This document shows positions 1 to 10,386 of a stretch of DNA of 64,000 bases, one piece after another. A program made the position numbers and the translations under genes. Position 1 is the first letter of the stretch. Each line of letters opens with the position of its first letter. The notes beneath the pieces are model-generated. The model was not told the origin of the DNA and ran no database searches. It saw only the letters and a list, made by a program, of their open reading frames with translations. The DNA comes from Hydractinia symbiolongicarpus (taxonomy: Eukaryota; Cnidaria; Hydrozoa; Anthoathecata; Hydractiniidae), in the NCBI RefSeq assembly GCF_029227915.1, contig NC_079883.1, positions 13,020,001 to 13,084,000 on the forward strand, in the 5' to 3' direction.

Positions 1-79
1 TATCTCCCACACCAAACACTGCATCAATTTAGTTTAATTTAACCACAAGTAAGATAGAAAACATTAAATTAGGATTACT

Positions 80-295
80 GTGGAAAGTTTATCATTTCTT
101 GAACATGATGGTTTAGTAGGCGACGTTTCGGGAGATCCTTCTCCCATCTTTAATAACATTAAATTAGGAGTTTGTTACAACTCGCCTTCTAGAACTGAAA
201 TTAAAGAGGAAGCCCTGCTAAACCTCATTCAAAAAGCAGTAGCAGAAAACGATACCTTGATATTGTGCGGAGATTTTAATTATAAATTAAAATGA
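80..295 (+). pseudogene. LINE endonuclease domain fragment (CR1/L2-like)
   Basis: The 71-residue reading frame contains the pattern GVCYNSPSRTE followed 25-30 residues later by LILCGDFNYK. This matches the core of the exonuclease-endonuclease-phosphatase domain that nicks target DNA in CR1-type retrotransposons (the GDFN motif carries catalytic Asp and Asn). The frame stops right after this motif, so the C-terminal half of the nuclease, including its catalytic SDH motif, is lost. It is a dead fragment. Confidence 0.75.
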
Positions 296-483
296 CTGGC
301 AAACCCTACATGCACAAAACGATAGAAAATAATTCCTTGACCTTGTTCTTGATAGTTATCTGCATCAACATGTCAGTGAACCTACTAAATATTAGGGATT
401 TCAGGTAACAGAGAAATATGTATTATTTCACTGGTGATGAACAATAGATGAACACATTTCCAAAAAAGTTACGACCAGAAAAA

Positions 484-612
484 TTAAGAAATAAGGAGAA
501 ATTAAGGAGAATAGCTAAAATTTCAATTTTTTTAAGTATATTAAGTACTTTTAAGAAGATTTTCTTTTTCTAAGGTTATTTAAGAAATTTAAGGAGGAGT
601 GGTCACCCTGAA
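484..612. repeat. Dispersed repeat ending in GTGGTCACCCTG, copy 1
   Basis: This stretch is built of 'aaggagaaattaaggaga' and 'ctaaggttatttaagaaat' and ends in gtggtcaccctg. A second copy with the same order and the same end lies at 33594-33711. The end, read as CAGGGTGACCAC on the other strand, looks like a hAT-type terminal inverted repeat, but no matching opposite end was found. Confidence 0.6.
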
Positions 613-805
613 TAGAGTTAATTTTAAATTGCATATCAAAACATGTGTTCACAAATTGAAAAAAAGAATACTATGATTACAGAAATGGAAATTACAAAAA
701 AATGAAGCAATTATTTTCAAACTGTTGATTGGAATTTTGATGAGAAATCTGTAGAACAAATGTGGTTGTATGCTGTTGTATTCAACATGAAATCTTACTA
801 GGGAT

Positions 806-1189
806 TTGTATAATATACACAAGTTGCTTTTGGTTTTGCATTTAAATGTTGAAAACGTTAAAAAGGTCCAGAGAAGATATATTAAGATGATCATAGATAT
901 TGGTCATCTACCATATGAAGAAAGACTTAAACAATGTAATTTGATGTCTCTGGAAATGAGGAGATTAAGAGCTGACCTCATAAAAGTATTTAAAATAATG
1001 AATGGGCAAAAAAATTTGAACCTGAATGACTTTTTTGAACTGAGTGAGAATTCACTGACAAGAGGACACTCAAAAAGATATGGAAGCTTCATAGTAGGCT
1101 GGATGAAAGAAAATTTTCATTTGTTCCTCAATTTATTAATGAATGGAACATTTTACCAGCATTATTATTATATAAAAGTTAAAACATGA
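806..1189 (+). pseudogene. LINE reverse-transcriptase C-terminal fragment
   Basis: The frame reads VENVKKVQRRYIKMI, LPYEERLKQCNLMSLEMRRLRADLI and ELSENSLTRGHSKR. This is the typical region after the RT domain in CR1/L2 elements (VQRRATK, YEERL, L.YRR.RGDLI, TRGH). The final part continues in another frame (NEWNILP near 1136-1165), so there is also a frameshift. The N-terminal RT motifs, including the YxDD active site, are missing. Confidence 0.78.
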
Positions 1190-1250
1190 CTTAAAAATAC
1201 TAGCTCTTCGTGCTTTTTCACAAAGCTTGGTAAAGTATCCGACTTTCAAT

Positions 1251-1860
1251 TGGCAAGTTATTATAAATCCTTGGTCCCATAAATTTACAACCAGATCTAT
1301 TTAATTCAAGTCTTACTCTAGGTATTGTCATAATGTAATTGTTGTATGAGTGTTTCTACTGTGCAATCTTATCTTGAAAAAATCTTCAAAATTGCTACAC
1401 ACTGCCTTGTCCCAGCATTTTCTGACTAGCATGACAGTATGTTTCTTTATCTCATTCATGATTGGGTACTTGGCATTTCTCTGTCACCTTCGCAATAGAG
1501 GACTTTGTTCTATTTTGCGGTAAGAAGACATCTGTTTTGGTAATATTCGAAATGTGCCTGACATAATATGTTACAAGGTTATATGCCACAAAAAAGCTAG
1601 TTTAAAAATTTTAACAGAGAAGAGAATCATAACGTACCTCGGAATACCTTTAAGAATAATTTTTTCTTTGCCAGCTCCATTTAAATTTATTTTCTTAATA
1701 TCAGGTTTTTTGGTTTCCTGAAGATTCAAGACCCCCTTGATGAAATTTTTATGCTAAGCGAATGCACCAGTGTGAGATCCAGCAATGCCCTTGTCTTAAT
1801 TGGATAATTATTCTACATTGATTACTAGCCTGGATACCTGGCTGTTCATCTGTACGCACA
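1251..1860. other. No gene seen
   Basis: Low-complexity AT-rich sequence between the LINE remnant and the left end of the pogo element. I see no exon, repeat or RNA gene here. It may be intron of the RRM gene whose first exon is at 5502-5660 on the minus strand. Confidence 0.5.
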
Positions 1861-4800
1861 TAGCGTATAAACGTACAATTACGGACACTTTTACGGTCTT
1901 TTGCGTCTTACCGCAACAAAATCCATCGAAATAATGAACCCATGGTTCTAAACGGGAGATTTATCTATTGGCTATACGTTGGAACCATTTTTCCGAACAT
2001 TGTTGGACCTGCCTCACCACAATTGCTGTTTTTAGCCGAGCACCGCCTGCGTCCAATTATGGACACCTAGGTTTAATTACGGACACACTGTTTTTTGTAT
2101 TTTAGAGGGTCAGCGGCAGGTATATTGTATTTAATTTGTGTTTAAACGTTACTTTTGACTCACAACAAGTTTTGACTTAATTTAAGAGTGTCCGTAATTA
2201 CACGTAAAAATTGACCCAACAAAACATTTTTGAGTCGTTACAGATCATTAGCGGGAAATGGTAAAACATTAAAAAAGCGAGATTTTTTATTTTCCTTTTT
2301 TATTCACATCGACAACTGTAACATAAATATGTGTCACTTGACAATTCCGCCTTTGTAGCTCTCGAACAACCGCCATGGAACCATGCGAAGCACTTATCGC
2401 AACCAATCCAGATGATTTTGTTGCAAGCGACTGGTGGGTTCGACCTTTTACAGATAGCACAGTGCGTCTCACGCTCAAATTCTTCCTCGCTGCTACTTTC
2501 GTACTCACTCTCCGTCTCTTCAACTAACTCATTTTCTTGGCCGTCATCCAACTCGCTGTCATCACTTTCGAACGATATCATTGTTCTTTTCTGTCGCACA
2601 GATCGGGTTTTCAACATAACCCTTTTTTGCCTTTTTTTTTCGGACTGCAGAGCTTCTTTACTTAATTTTTTTCGTTCTCTCTCCTTTTTCCTTTCTTCTT
2701 TTGCCTTCTCTTCCAACTCTTTCTTCTCCACCTTCTCTCGAAACGATTGTTGATGCTCGTCGCTTGTGAGAACTCTCGACTTAGTAATAATCCTGGTGTT
2801 CTTTTGTTTGTTAGGCTTTGGCGCTGGAAATATAAAGGCATCAACCAAAGACACTGGGATAATACCTGCTGCAACGAGAGGATTTACAGGTGTTGTTGGA
2901 GTGGAGGTGAAAGGGCTTGCTGCAGTGAGAAGATTGGTTGGTGTTGTTGCAATCGACGAGGGCGGTGGAGTAGAAGCATCTGTTGAAGGTATTACTGGTG
3001 TAGAAAAAGAGCCACCGTGCAACGAATTAAAAGATGCTCCTGTTGAAGAACCTGGTACTGCTGGTGTTGTGGATGTTGCAGTATTGTTTCCATTCGGAGC
3101 GGACGAAATAAAATCAATGCTGTTGTCTGGCATTAATCGCTCCTTGTCGATGGCGTCAGGGTTGAATGGACAGATCCCTGTTTTCCGAAATCCATTTTTA
3201 ATAATGGTGATCCCCATCGATCCTTCAAACGCTGCCTTAAATATCGCAGTGAAATTTGTTTTACACACAGTTAGTGGAACAGTGTGGCCCATGGTTGCAA
3301 GCTTCAAATTATCTGTAATTTTTGAGAAATGCACCTTTAGAGGCTTGAAAATCGACACATCCAATGGCTGGAGTATATTGGTTGTGTGAGGGGGCAAACA
3401 GTACAAGTGGATTTGGTTCTCCACTAGCATATCTATCATCTCTATATCGAGATGAGAACCGTGGCCATTCAAGATCAACAATATTGGTTTTTGTATGTAT
3501 CTTGTCTGAGGAATAAACAGCTTTTCACACCACTGTTTAAAAAGCTCGATGTCCATGTAGCCGTTTGGCGAATGGGCGTATAGAGCATTGGTAGGACCAT
3601 CTCTAGCATAAGGACCGGATGGGAAAGCCTTTTCGAAAATTATCATTGGAGGCAACGGCACTCCAGCAGCTGATACAGCGACATGGGCAGTGATGTGATC
3701 CCTATTTCCTTTGCTCTCAGAGTAGGGGTGCTTAGTTGATCTTGAGACGACAACCTTTCCAACGCGAGCATCCATGGAGATACCTGACTCGTCGCAATTG
3801 AAGATTCGATCTGGCTTATCGAGGATATCAAGATCGACCAATGTTTTTCTTAAAAGATCAAAGTGCTGTTTTATAACAGTCACATTGGCCATTCTAGAAC
3901 GTCCTCTGTCGAGGCCGTCGGGTTTTCGCAGGGTAATTTCTCGCGAATGACGTTTCTTGAAACTGTCCCACCAAGTATGACCAGGACCACTGACACGGTT
4001 GAACGAGCTGGTACGCTTGCTTCGTTTTACGATGTTCCATGCAAAAGCTTTTATTGCTGAAATACTTAACGGGTGTGCAATAGAAGCCATGTATTTGATA
4101 TAATGAATTAACATCGTCTCCTCTTCCGGTGTCATTTCTGTTTTCCTTCCTGCCTTCGTTGTTCTATACTTTCCCCGAATTCGGTCGGATAAGGTCTGTT
4201 TTGGAACGCCGAATTCTTTTTGAGCCTTATTTAATGACATGCCATCCTTAACTGCTGGTAGGGCGTTACTCAAATCTTCTTCGGACCACTTTTTGTATTT
4301 TTGTTTTGGGCCCATTTCACCAAAGCTTAATGGCTAAAATAATGCGAAATACATGGTATTGAAGCAAAAAGAGATTTTATAACATAAAATCATAAAAAGA
4401 AATGATGTACAGAAGGAGAGGTCATAAATAACACTATATTTTAAGTTTAATCATATTGCGCACATATACAAACTATGAGAAAAAAGCGTGATTTTGCCAT
4501 AACATTTTGCTTTTTTTCCAGAGGCCAAAAAACACACTTCGGGTCGCTAAAAATCTGCCATATATATTTTTTATGTTAGTATAGCTATTATATAATAAAA
4601 TAAAATAAAATAAGAAATAATAATTACCTTGATTAATAAGATAGAAAATGATTTGTTAGAATAAGTTCGTCGCGCGAAACCAAAAATCAGCGAAAAGAAG
4701 CGAGTTTTTTAAATCCATTGTTTTGGTATGAAACAGCGAGGCAAATCGAACGAAACCTATTAATCATAACGGCTTTGAGTAGGAGAGTCAAGACATCGTG

Positions 4801-4896
4801 AAATAAAGTTGGAAATACAAGGTTAAGTGGTGGAAAACTTTAATTTACTAAAGTGTCCGTAATTGTACGTGTCCGTAATTGTACGTTTATACGCTA
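1861..4896 (-). mobile_element. pogo/Tigger-type DNA transposon with 28-bp TIRs
   Basis: The left end (1861-1888, TAGCGTATAAACGTACAATT then ACGGACAC) is repeated exactly in inverse orientation at 4869-4896. The outermost TA on each side fits the TA target duplication of the Tc1/mariner-pogo superfamily. Extra copies of the inner motif (AATTACGGACAC and variants) occur just inside both ends: near 2050 and 2072 and, inverted, at 2188 on the left; near 4855 on the right. These could be transposase-binding sites. The element is 3.04 kb and carries one long ORF (2300-4315, minus strand). Perfect TIRs suggest a fairly recent insertion, although the transposase has lost a catalytic residue. Confidence 0.88.
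2300..4315 (-). CDS. pogo/Tigger transposase with C-terminal PHD-like finger
   Basis: This 671-residue protein would bind the transposon ends and cut and join DNA. In order: an N-terminal psq-type helix-turn-helix (residues ~8-55, WSEEDLSNALPAVKDGMSLN), a CENP-B/Tc5-type HTH (~65-135), a DDE domain (~165-345), a long Ser/Thr/Pro-rich linker (~390-500), a Lys/Glu-rich coiled stretch and acidic patch (~530-615), and a Cys/His finger (~620-668: CAICKRSNPP, CDKCFAWFHGGCS, CYSC) resembling a PHD finger. The first catalytic Asp is in IFNCDESGI and the third in LQPLDVSIF. The second, normally in LILDGHSSH, reads LILNGHGSH here, so the Asp is replaced by Asn through one base. The ORF is full length with no stops, yet the enzyme is probably inactive. 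The start at 4315 is the first Met before the HTH. Confidence 0.9.
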   Translation of the reverse strand: MGPKQKYKKWSEEDLSNALPAVKDGMSLNKAQKEFGVPKQTLSDRIRGKYRTTKAGRKTEMTPEEETMLIHYIKYMASIAHPLSISAIKAFAWNIVKRSKRTSSFNRVSGPGHTWWDSFKKRHSREITLRKPDGLDRGRSRMANVTVIKQHFDLLRKTLVDLDILDKPDRIFNCDESGISMDARVGKVVVSRSTKHPYSESKGNRDHITAHVAVSAAGVPLPPMIIFEKAFPSGPYARDGPTNALYAHSPNGYMDIELFKQWCEKLFIPQTRYIQKPILLILNGHGSHLDIEMIDMLVENQIHLYCLPPHTTNILQPLDVSIFKPLKVHFSKITDNLKLATMGHTVPLTVCKTNFTAIFKAAFEGSMGITIIKNGFRKTGICPFNPDAIDKERLMPDNSIDFISSAPNGNNTATSTTPAVPGSSTGASFNSLHGGSFSTPVIPSTDASTPPPSSIATTPTNLLTAASPFTSTPTTPVNPLVAAGIIPVSLVDAFIFPAPKPNKQKNTRIITKSRVLTSDEHQQSFREKVEKKELEEKAKEERKKERERKKLSKEALQSEKKRQKRVMLKTRSVRQKRTMISFESDDSELDDGQENELVEETESEYESSSEEEFERETHCAICKRSNPPVACNKIIWIGCDKCFAWFHGGCSRATKAELSSDTYLCYSCRCE

Positions 4897-5460
4897 CATT
4901 TCGCAAGAGGGGGGCTTTTTATTATTGTCTTTTGTTGTTTTGGTATTATAGAGAGCTAAATTTATCTTATTGTCTGGGGATGTGTGGGGCCAATCGAAGA
5001 CCTCATTTTTGATTTCTGTCAATCGAAGGATTGTGATTGTGGGATCTTGCATTTAGCAAGAGGTTTTCTGACAGCTTTTGTTGCACATTGTATTGATTCA
5101 ATTTGTATATATATTACCTGAATGACATGACAGACAGACAATTGAATATGACTACGACAAGAAACAGTGATGTCATCTCAACTAACTCAACACAAGGAAA
5201 AAGTGAAGTGATGTATGATTGGTGCAAGGTCTAGGGCAAGATTTCATGATTCAATCATGAGTTGTTACACAGATCATAGACCAACTAGCTATATATTTTT
5301 CTGTAGTTAGGATTGGTTATGATAGGCCCAATAGTACAGCTTTTTTTGTTGAAAATACTTTAAGGAGTTAAGGCCTTGTAATTAGTGATTCTAGCTAATC
5401 GTATAAAAAAGAATCCATCATTTTTAGCCAGCACAGCTTTATAGCCTAGGTACTATACTA
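4897..5460. other. Probable intron sequence of the RRM gene
   Basis: No open frame or RNA gene recognised. It follows the donor site of the RRM first exon (minus strand) and the pogo element is inserted beyond it. No continuation of the RRM domain was found here, so the next exon probably lies outside the window. Confidence 0.4.
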
Positions 5461-5501
5461 CACACTGTCTAACTGGGAATAACAAAATGGTAAAAACGTA
5501 C

Positions 5502-5660
5502 CGCAAATGCAAAGTTTTTTACCACGTCAGCTCGCTTTACATTGCCATGATTTGACAATATTTCTATAATTTTGTCGCTAGACCATCCTGGATCAATTCC
5601 ACCTATATATAGCTTGACTGTAGAATCATCAATTTTGGGGGCTCTGGACTCACCCGCCAT
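5502..5660 (-). CDS. RRM-domain RNA-binding protein, first coding exon (partial)
   Basis: Fifty-three codons from ATG at 5660. The sequence VKLYIGGIDPGWSSDKIIEI is the beta1/RNP2 and alpha1 part of an RNA-recognition motif, followed by a beta2-beta3 segment ending KNFAFA, the start of RNP1. The frame then meets a good donor (GCG|gtacgt at 5501). The remaining RNP1 and the rest of the domain must be in later exons at lower coordinates; none was found down to position 1, where a pogo element and a LINE remnant occupy most of the space. RRM first exons starting this close to the N-terminus occur in lark/RBM4-like and many other RNA-binding proteins, so no orthologue is assigned. Confidence 0.75.
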
Positions 5661-5699
5661 ATTTTCCTAGATAGCGTTTTGTGTTCATGTTCCATTCGT

Positions 5700-6560
5700 G
5701 TGAGCAGCTATACGGAGTACGGCTCTGTATAAGCATGCGTATACGGAATATAACTTCGTATAGCGACATGTTTACTCCGTATAGACGGAAATATTTAAAT
5801 ATCTTAAAGCCGCGAGCGGCGCAGCCAGCTTTGAGAGTATAATACCGAGACTGGTTTGGCTAGACATTAGCGAATGCAGCATGAGCGTCGAGTCTAAACT
5901 AAGCATTCTTATTAAAAATTTACTCTGAGCTGTTCCAGTTTAGAAAATTTTGCCTAAAACAAGCAAATAATTTGTTTAAAAAGAAAAACGTCTAAAATAT
6001 GAGACAAGCATGCAGAGTACCAATAACTGTAGATAACAGTTCCAGCTAATAAAAGTTCGAGTTACCGACAGTCCAACTGTATGATGTAGCTTACTATTTG
6101 AGTTTTGTATGAAGTTTATTTTTATGGCTTTCATTATATTCATTCTAAGCTTTATAACTTTGTTTTGTATGTATGCAATAAAACATGTCACAGTCCGTAT
6201 GGCATACTCCTTATAGCAAATTCTGCATACTTCCCAAAGCAAATTCTGCATAACATATTCTCGGTACCTCACAATCTGTATGCCATAATCCTTTTTTTTG
6301 CAACCAAACTAATGCTCCCACGCTCCGTATAACTACAATATACCTCGTATGTTTACGATGGATAAAAAGTAGGAAAATGACGTGCTTGTCTTTTTACCTT
6401 TTTATATGGTGATTATTTTAGAAATAGTTTTAAACAGTCATATATTGCAATATTTCCACTTTAAGAACATTCGTTGGCAGACTACGTATAGCTAAACCCA
6501 ACTCCGTATAGCAGCTATACGGAGTATTACTCCGTATAGAAGCCACACTCCGTACGTCAC
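5700..6560. repeat. Palindrome-rich repeat built on TATACGGAGT
   Basis: The motif CTATACGGAGT and its inverse ACTCCGTATAG recur at about 5709, 5771, 6318, 6502, 6514 and 6528, with degraded forms between (5735-5760, 6196, 6480). At 6502-6526 the two orientations abut to form a 25-bp near-perfect palindrome. Similar motifs lie at both outer edges, so this looks like a foldback or MITE-type element about 0.86 kb long. It begins about 40 bp upstream of the RRM gene ATG and could be part of that gene's promoter region. No ORF of interest. Confidence 0.55.
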
Positions 6561-8223
6561 ATTCACCCCTCTTCACGTGGTGGCCCTCTGTTCCGACCCC
6601 AGGTGAAACGCGGCCCGTCTAGAAATCAGTCGAACCCCAAAAGAAAAGATATTCTTCTAAACGCTGCAAGATTTATATACTTTGGGCAAAAAGTATATAT
6701 TTTTCTTGTCAACTCCAAATCGAAATTATTATTGTTTTGATTGTGATCACCTCGATGTCTGCTTTGTTATAATCAGCAAGCCCGCCACACCACCATCGCT
6801 AGGGCGTGTACTAGACTTGCGCAATGTCGTTTCTATTCTTTTATTTTTTTTGGCCCTTTTTTAGTTCCTTTTTTAACATGATACCCACTCTTTTCTCTGT
6901 GTCCACTCTTCTTTTTTTTCTTTTCTAATATATGACATATAGGAAATTTTCATCATTTTATTCTGCAAAGAAACACTTTCTTTCTTGCGCTCAATTCATC
7001 GCATTTTTAGTTTCACCCGTTGTCGCATTCTTGATTAAGAAATTCTTTCCCTTAATATTCCACTGCACATTTTTTTTTTCATTTGTAGTAAGAATAACTC
7101 ACGTCATATATTTGAAATATTCCATAAACAAAATTTGTCTGTATCGATGAGAAAAATGTGTGCTAAAACACTTCCGTTACCACATAATAAAATAATATAA
7201 AAAGAAATTTAAAAAATGTTTAAAAACTAAAAATCAACATCGTGCTCATAATATTATTCAGCCATAAGTCCCCAGTTTTGACTGGTGTTCTGGGACCTCT
7301 CGGAAGAGCAAAAAGGCAGTCTTCTTTTTTCTTAAGCTTTTTACCAGAGCATATTTTTACCTTATGTTCAGCTAGTTGTCTAGCCACGGTTTTCCATGGG
7401 AAAAATTTAGTTGTGCTAAACCGCAACTATAGAAGTCGGTAATAAGCTAAATTTTTACTCTACTTTCGTTTATAATCTTCAGAACCAACACAACACCTGA
7501 TATGTTTCACTGCCAATTGGCATTAATATGGATGCTACAATTGGTGGAGAATGATATAAGAATTTTGTAATTGCTTAGAATAAACGCACGGTGCAATTTT
7601 TATTTTTTTTTCTATTTAAGGAATAGGGTGTGTTTACTACGGTGGCATATTTTACAGAGGTGACGTTTAATAATCCTTTGTATCTTTTTTCCTTTGCAAT
7701 CGCGACAAAAAGAAAAAGAAAATCAATGTTGGTAACGCCCAGGCGTAGAAAGAGCTCTGGAGACGAGGTTAGATTGAGCCCTAGCAGTAAAAACGTTTTT
7801 GGCACCTGACTTTTAACGCCTTTCGCACGACATTTCAGTTTGATTCAAAAATAAAAATGGCGACCACATGGCGTCCGCGACAAAGATGGAAAATGCGTGT
7901 ATAATCTAATGATTTATTTAGCTAACTATGTTAAGAGATTACTCTGATTGGGAGGTTTCTAATATGCAAGGGTATTCTGAAGCACCTTGGTTCATGTTAT
8001 AGGAGAGAGCTTTAAACTATTCCAAACAGGTTTGAATTCATCTGTATAAGGAAGAGGAGACATTGGTGTCATGTTCTGATTTCTTTTGGCAGACAAAGTT
8101 GCGGAGCAGTCGGGCTAAAAATACCTCTTTCTTGCAAGAGTTTAGCTATTCCGTGTTTTGATAATCTGCCCTCTTTTGGGGGAAATTTAAGAAGGATATA
8201 GTGACCACACACTCCATGTTATT
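6561..8223. other. No gene seen
   Basis: AT-rich sequence with only short spurious frames. Nothing in it resembled a known protein or RNA. Confidence 0.5.
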
Positions 8224-8826
8224 GCTTTTAGGGGGCCTTCAAAAATTCTTTTCGGGCCCGGTTAGCAGGATATCGCCGCTAAGATTTGGACCTCCTCCCC
8301 CCTCTTCTAGTGGATTTCCATCCGTGAAATACACACATTCGGATAAATCTTGGAAGACTCAGGGGCGTGTTTTTCGTAGATAAAAGTTATCGGAATACAC
8401 CTTTACAATAATTCACTTGTACATGCGTTCCTACAGCTCTCCATCGTTTTACAATATCGGAAAAAAGGAGGTAAAAATCGTGTTTTTATGAGAGTTTGTT
8501 AGAGACGAAAGCGTGTTTTCTACTTTTTATTAAAAACAAAATGCGGCAAGAAAAGTTATTACGAAAAAACGTGTTTTCTCCTTAAACAAACTCTTATAAA
8601 AGTGTGATGTTTACCTCCTGTGATCGCAAAATAAGCTGCGATGGAGTGTTAGTTTTCCCGAATTATCATAAAAGTGTATTGATGACAAGAGGAATCATGC
8701 TCGCTAACGACGAAGAATTTTCAGGCCACCAACAAATTTTTGAAATTTCTCAATCCCTAGCGGATTTTATTTTCAAACTTCAGACCCCCTCCCCCGTAGC
8801 CCAAAATTTTTAGAAGGTCCCTAAAA
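8224..8826. repeat. Possible MITE with imperfect inverted ends
   Basis: The left edge (tttagggggccttcaaaaatt, about 8226-8246) resembles the inverse of the right edge (aaaatttttagaaggtccct, about 8803-8822). Both are followed inward by CCC/GGG-rich tracts (8287-8303 and 8785-8797). No target duplication was identified and identity is low, so this is a weak call. Confidence 0.3.
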
Positions 8827-9236
8827 GGTTACCTCCTGTGAAAAATCAAGTTGAGCAAATATGAAAGATCTTTGAAAGTTCTCTAGAAATATTTTTATTC
8901 TTTTGAAAAATCTTTATCTGTTCTATGACGTCATGAGTTAGTATTGAGCATAATTACGGTAACTGAATATTGAAATTTGTATATGTAAAATAATTAAAAC
9001 GCATCAAAGTGAACGGCCAGAAAGCATTTTTAACTGTATATGGCTTGTCACAAATGTTAAATATAACACCCATGCAGAGCATACTCATGACATCATGCAT
9101 AGTGATTGCATGCATTAGTGATGCATTAGTGATTTTTTTTAGAATTTGGACTAAGAAGTTAGACCAAATTCTAAAGAACCAATCAAGAATTTAAAAAAAA
9201 ATATTCAAATTCCTAGACAATCTTTCCAGTCTTTTT
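8827..9236. other. No gene seen
   Basis: No exon or repeat recognised in this AT-rich stretch. Confidence 0.45.
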
Positions 9237-10386
9237 CAGGAATATTTGAGTACTGGTATAGTGACTCTCTAAATCTTAACTTCCTTTCCTACATGTCCGA
9301 AATAGTGAACATGACTATACTGTCATTTTTATAAATTTATAATTTTTTAGGTGATCTTCGTCTGGTGAGTAAATTAGTATTTTAAAAAGTTCTAGCAATT
9401 ACTCTTAGCCACTCTCACTCAGCTCCTTGCTATCACAACTCTCATCATAATCTGAAACAACACTTTCATCGTCGTCTGAAACAACGATGTCCTATTCTAC
9501 ACTTATTCGTTTTTCAGGTGGTTCATTAAAAGTTTTATTTTGACGTTTCTGCAAGTACTGTGTCACTGCGGATGAAAGGATTTTCTCACGCTATTGTTTA
9601 AGCCACACCTTATCATTAATCTTGATAACTAGCATGGCCTAAATTGTTTAATGCTTCATTTTGAGGCGCCTATCCGACAACAACAAGGTGAGTAGACTAA
9701 AGACTCTCTACGATGGAGTTTGAACCAGAAAGGCATTAAATTATTTCTGCCAACAGTGCTAAATTTGTGTACTCTGCCTTTTTGTATCGCAATACGATCT
9801 TCCAAAGCTCACCCGCAGTTACGTTTGTAAAGTGATTAGCTCAGACATAATTTTTAAATCTTTTCCATTCTCTGAATGCAACAATTTCATCGAAACCTGA
9901 TGCAAGTAGAGGCTCTTTAAAGAAGGTGGCAAATTTTCTTATTTCCTCGTAACCAAATGTGCTCTCTTCACTCCAACATTTTGGATCAAACCATTTCATT
10001 TAGGTGAATACTGGTATCGAAAATTCTGAAAACTTTTCTTTAAGAAGGTCTTTCAGCTTTGCACATACTTCTCTTTTTTTCAATGCAGCTTTCCAGGTGA
10101 ATGTCCTCTGTGTGGGTTAACATTTCCAAATCAAGTTCCACCTTCGCACGGTTTGTATTTTTCTTTTTTGGATCCTCTCCTTTCAGAAAAGTCGAGAAGA
10201 CTGAGTCATCTGTCAACAGAACGAAGACAGATGGGAAACTAGCATATCTTCATCAATACTTGCCTCAACGTTTCATTTAGATTCTATATAGTTGCATCCA
10301 TAGTTAGTTTTATTTTATAAGGCAATAGGCCTTCTGCTTCAAAGATTTTGGATGCAGGAGTAATTTGCTCCAATACATCTGAGTAA

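Larger units (their letters stand above)
1..1250 (+). mobile_element. Broken CR1/L2-like non-LTR retrotransposon
   Basis: Two pieces of one kind of LINE lie in the same orientation: an endonuclease piece (80-295) and the end of a reverse-transcriptase ORF (806-1189). Between them only about 500 bp remain where a full element would carry most of the RT domain, so this copy is internally deleted. A short dispersed repeat (484-612) sits in the gap. The left boundary is outside the window and no poly-A or 3' repeat was recognised on the right, so the end near 1250 is approximate. The family assignment is from protein resemblance only. Confidence 0.7.

Noticed and set aside
2766-3389. 207-residue plus-strand frame opposite the pogo transposase
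   Set aside because: It is the antisense shadow of the Ser/Thr/Pro-rich linker; the minus-strand ORF has clear domains.
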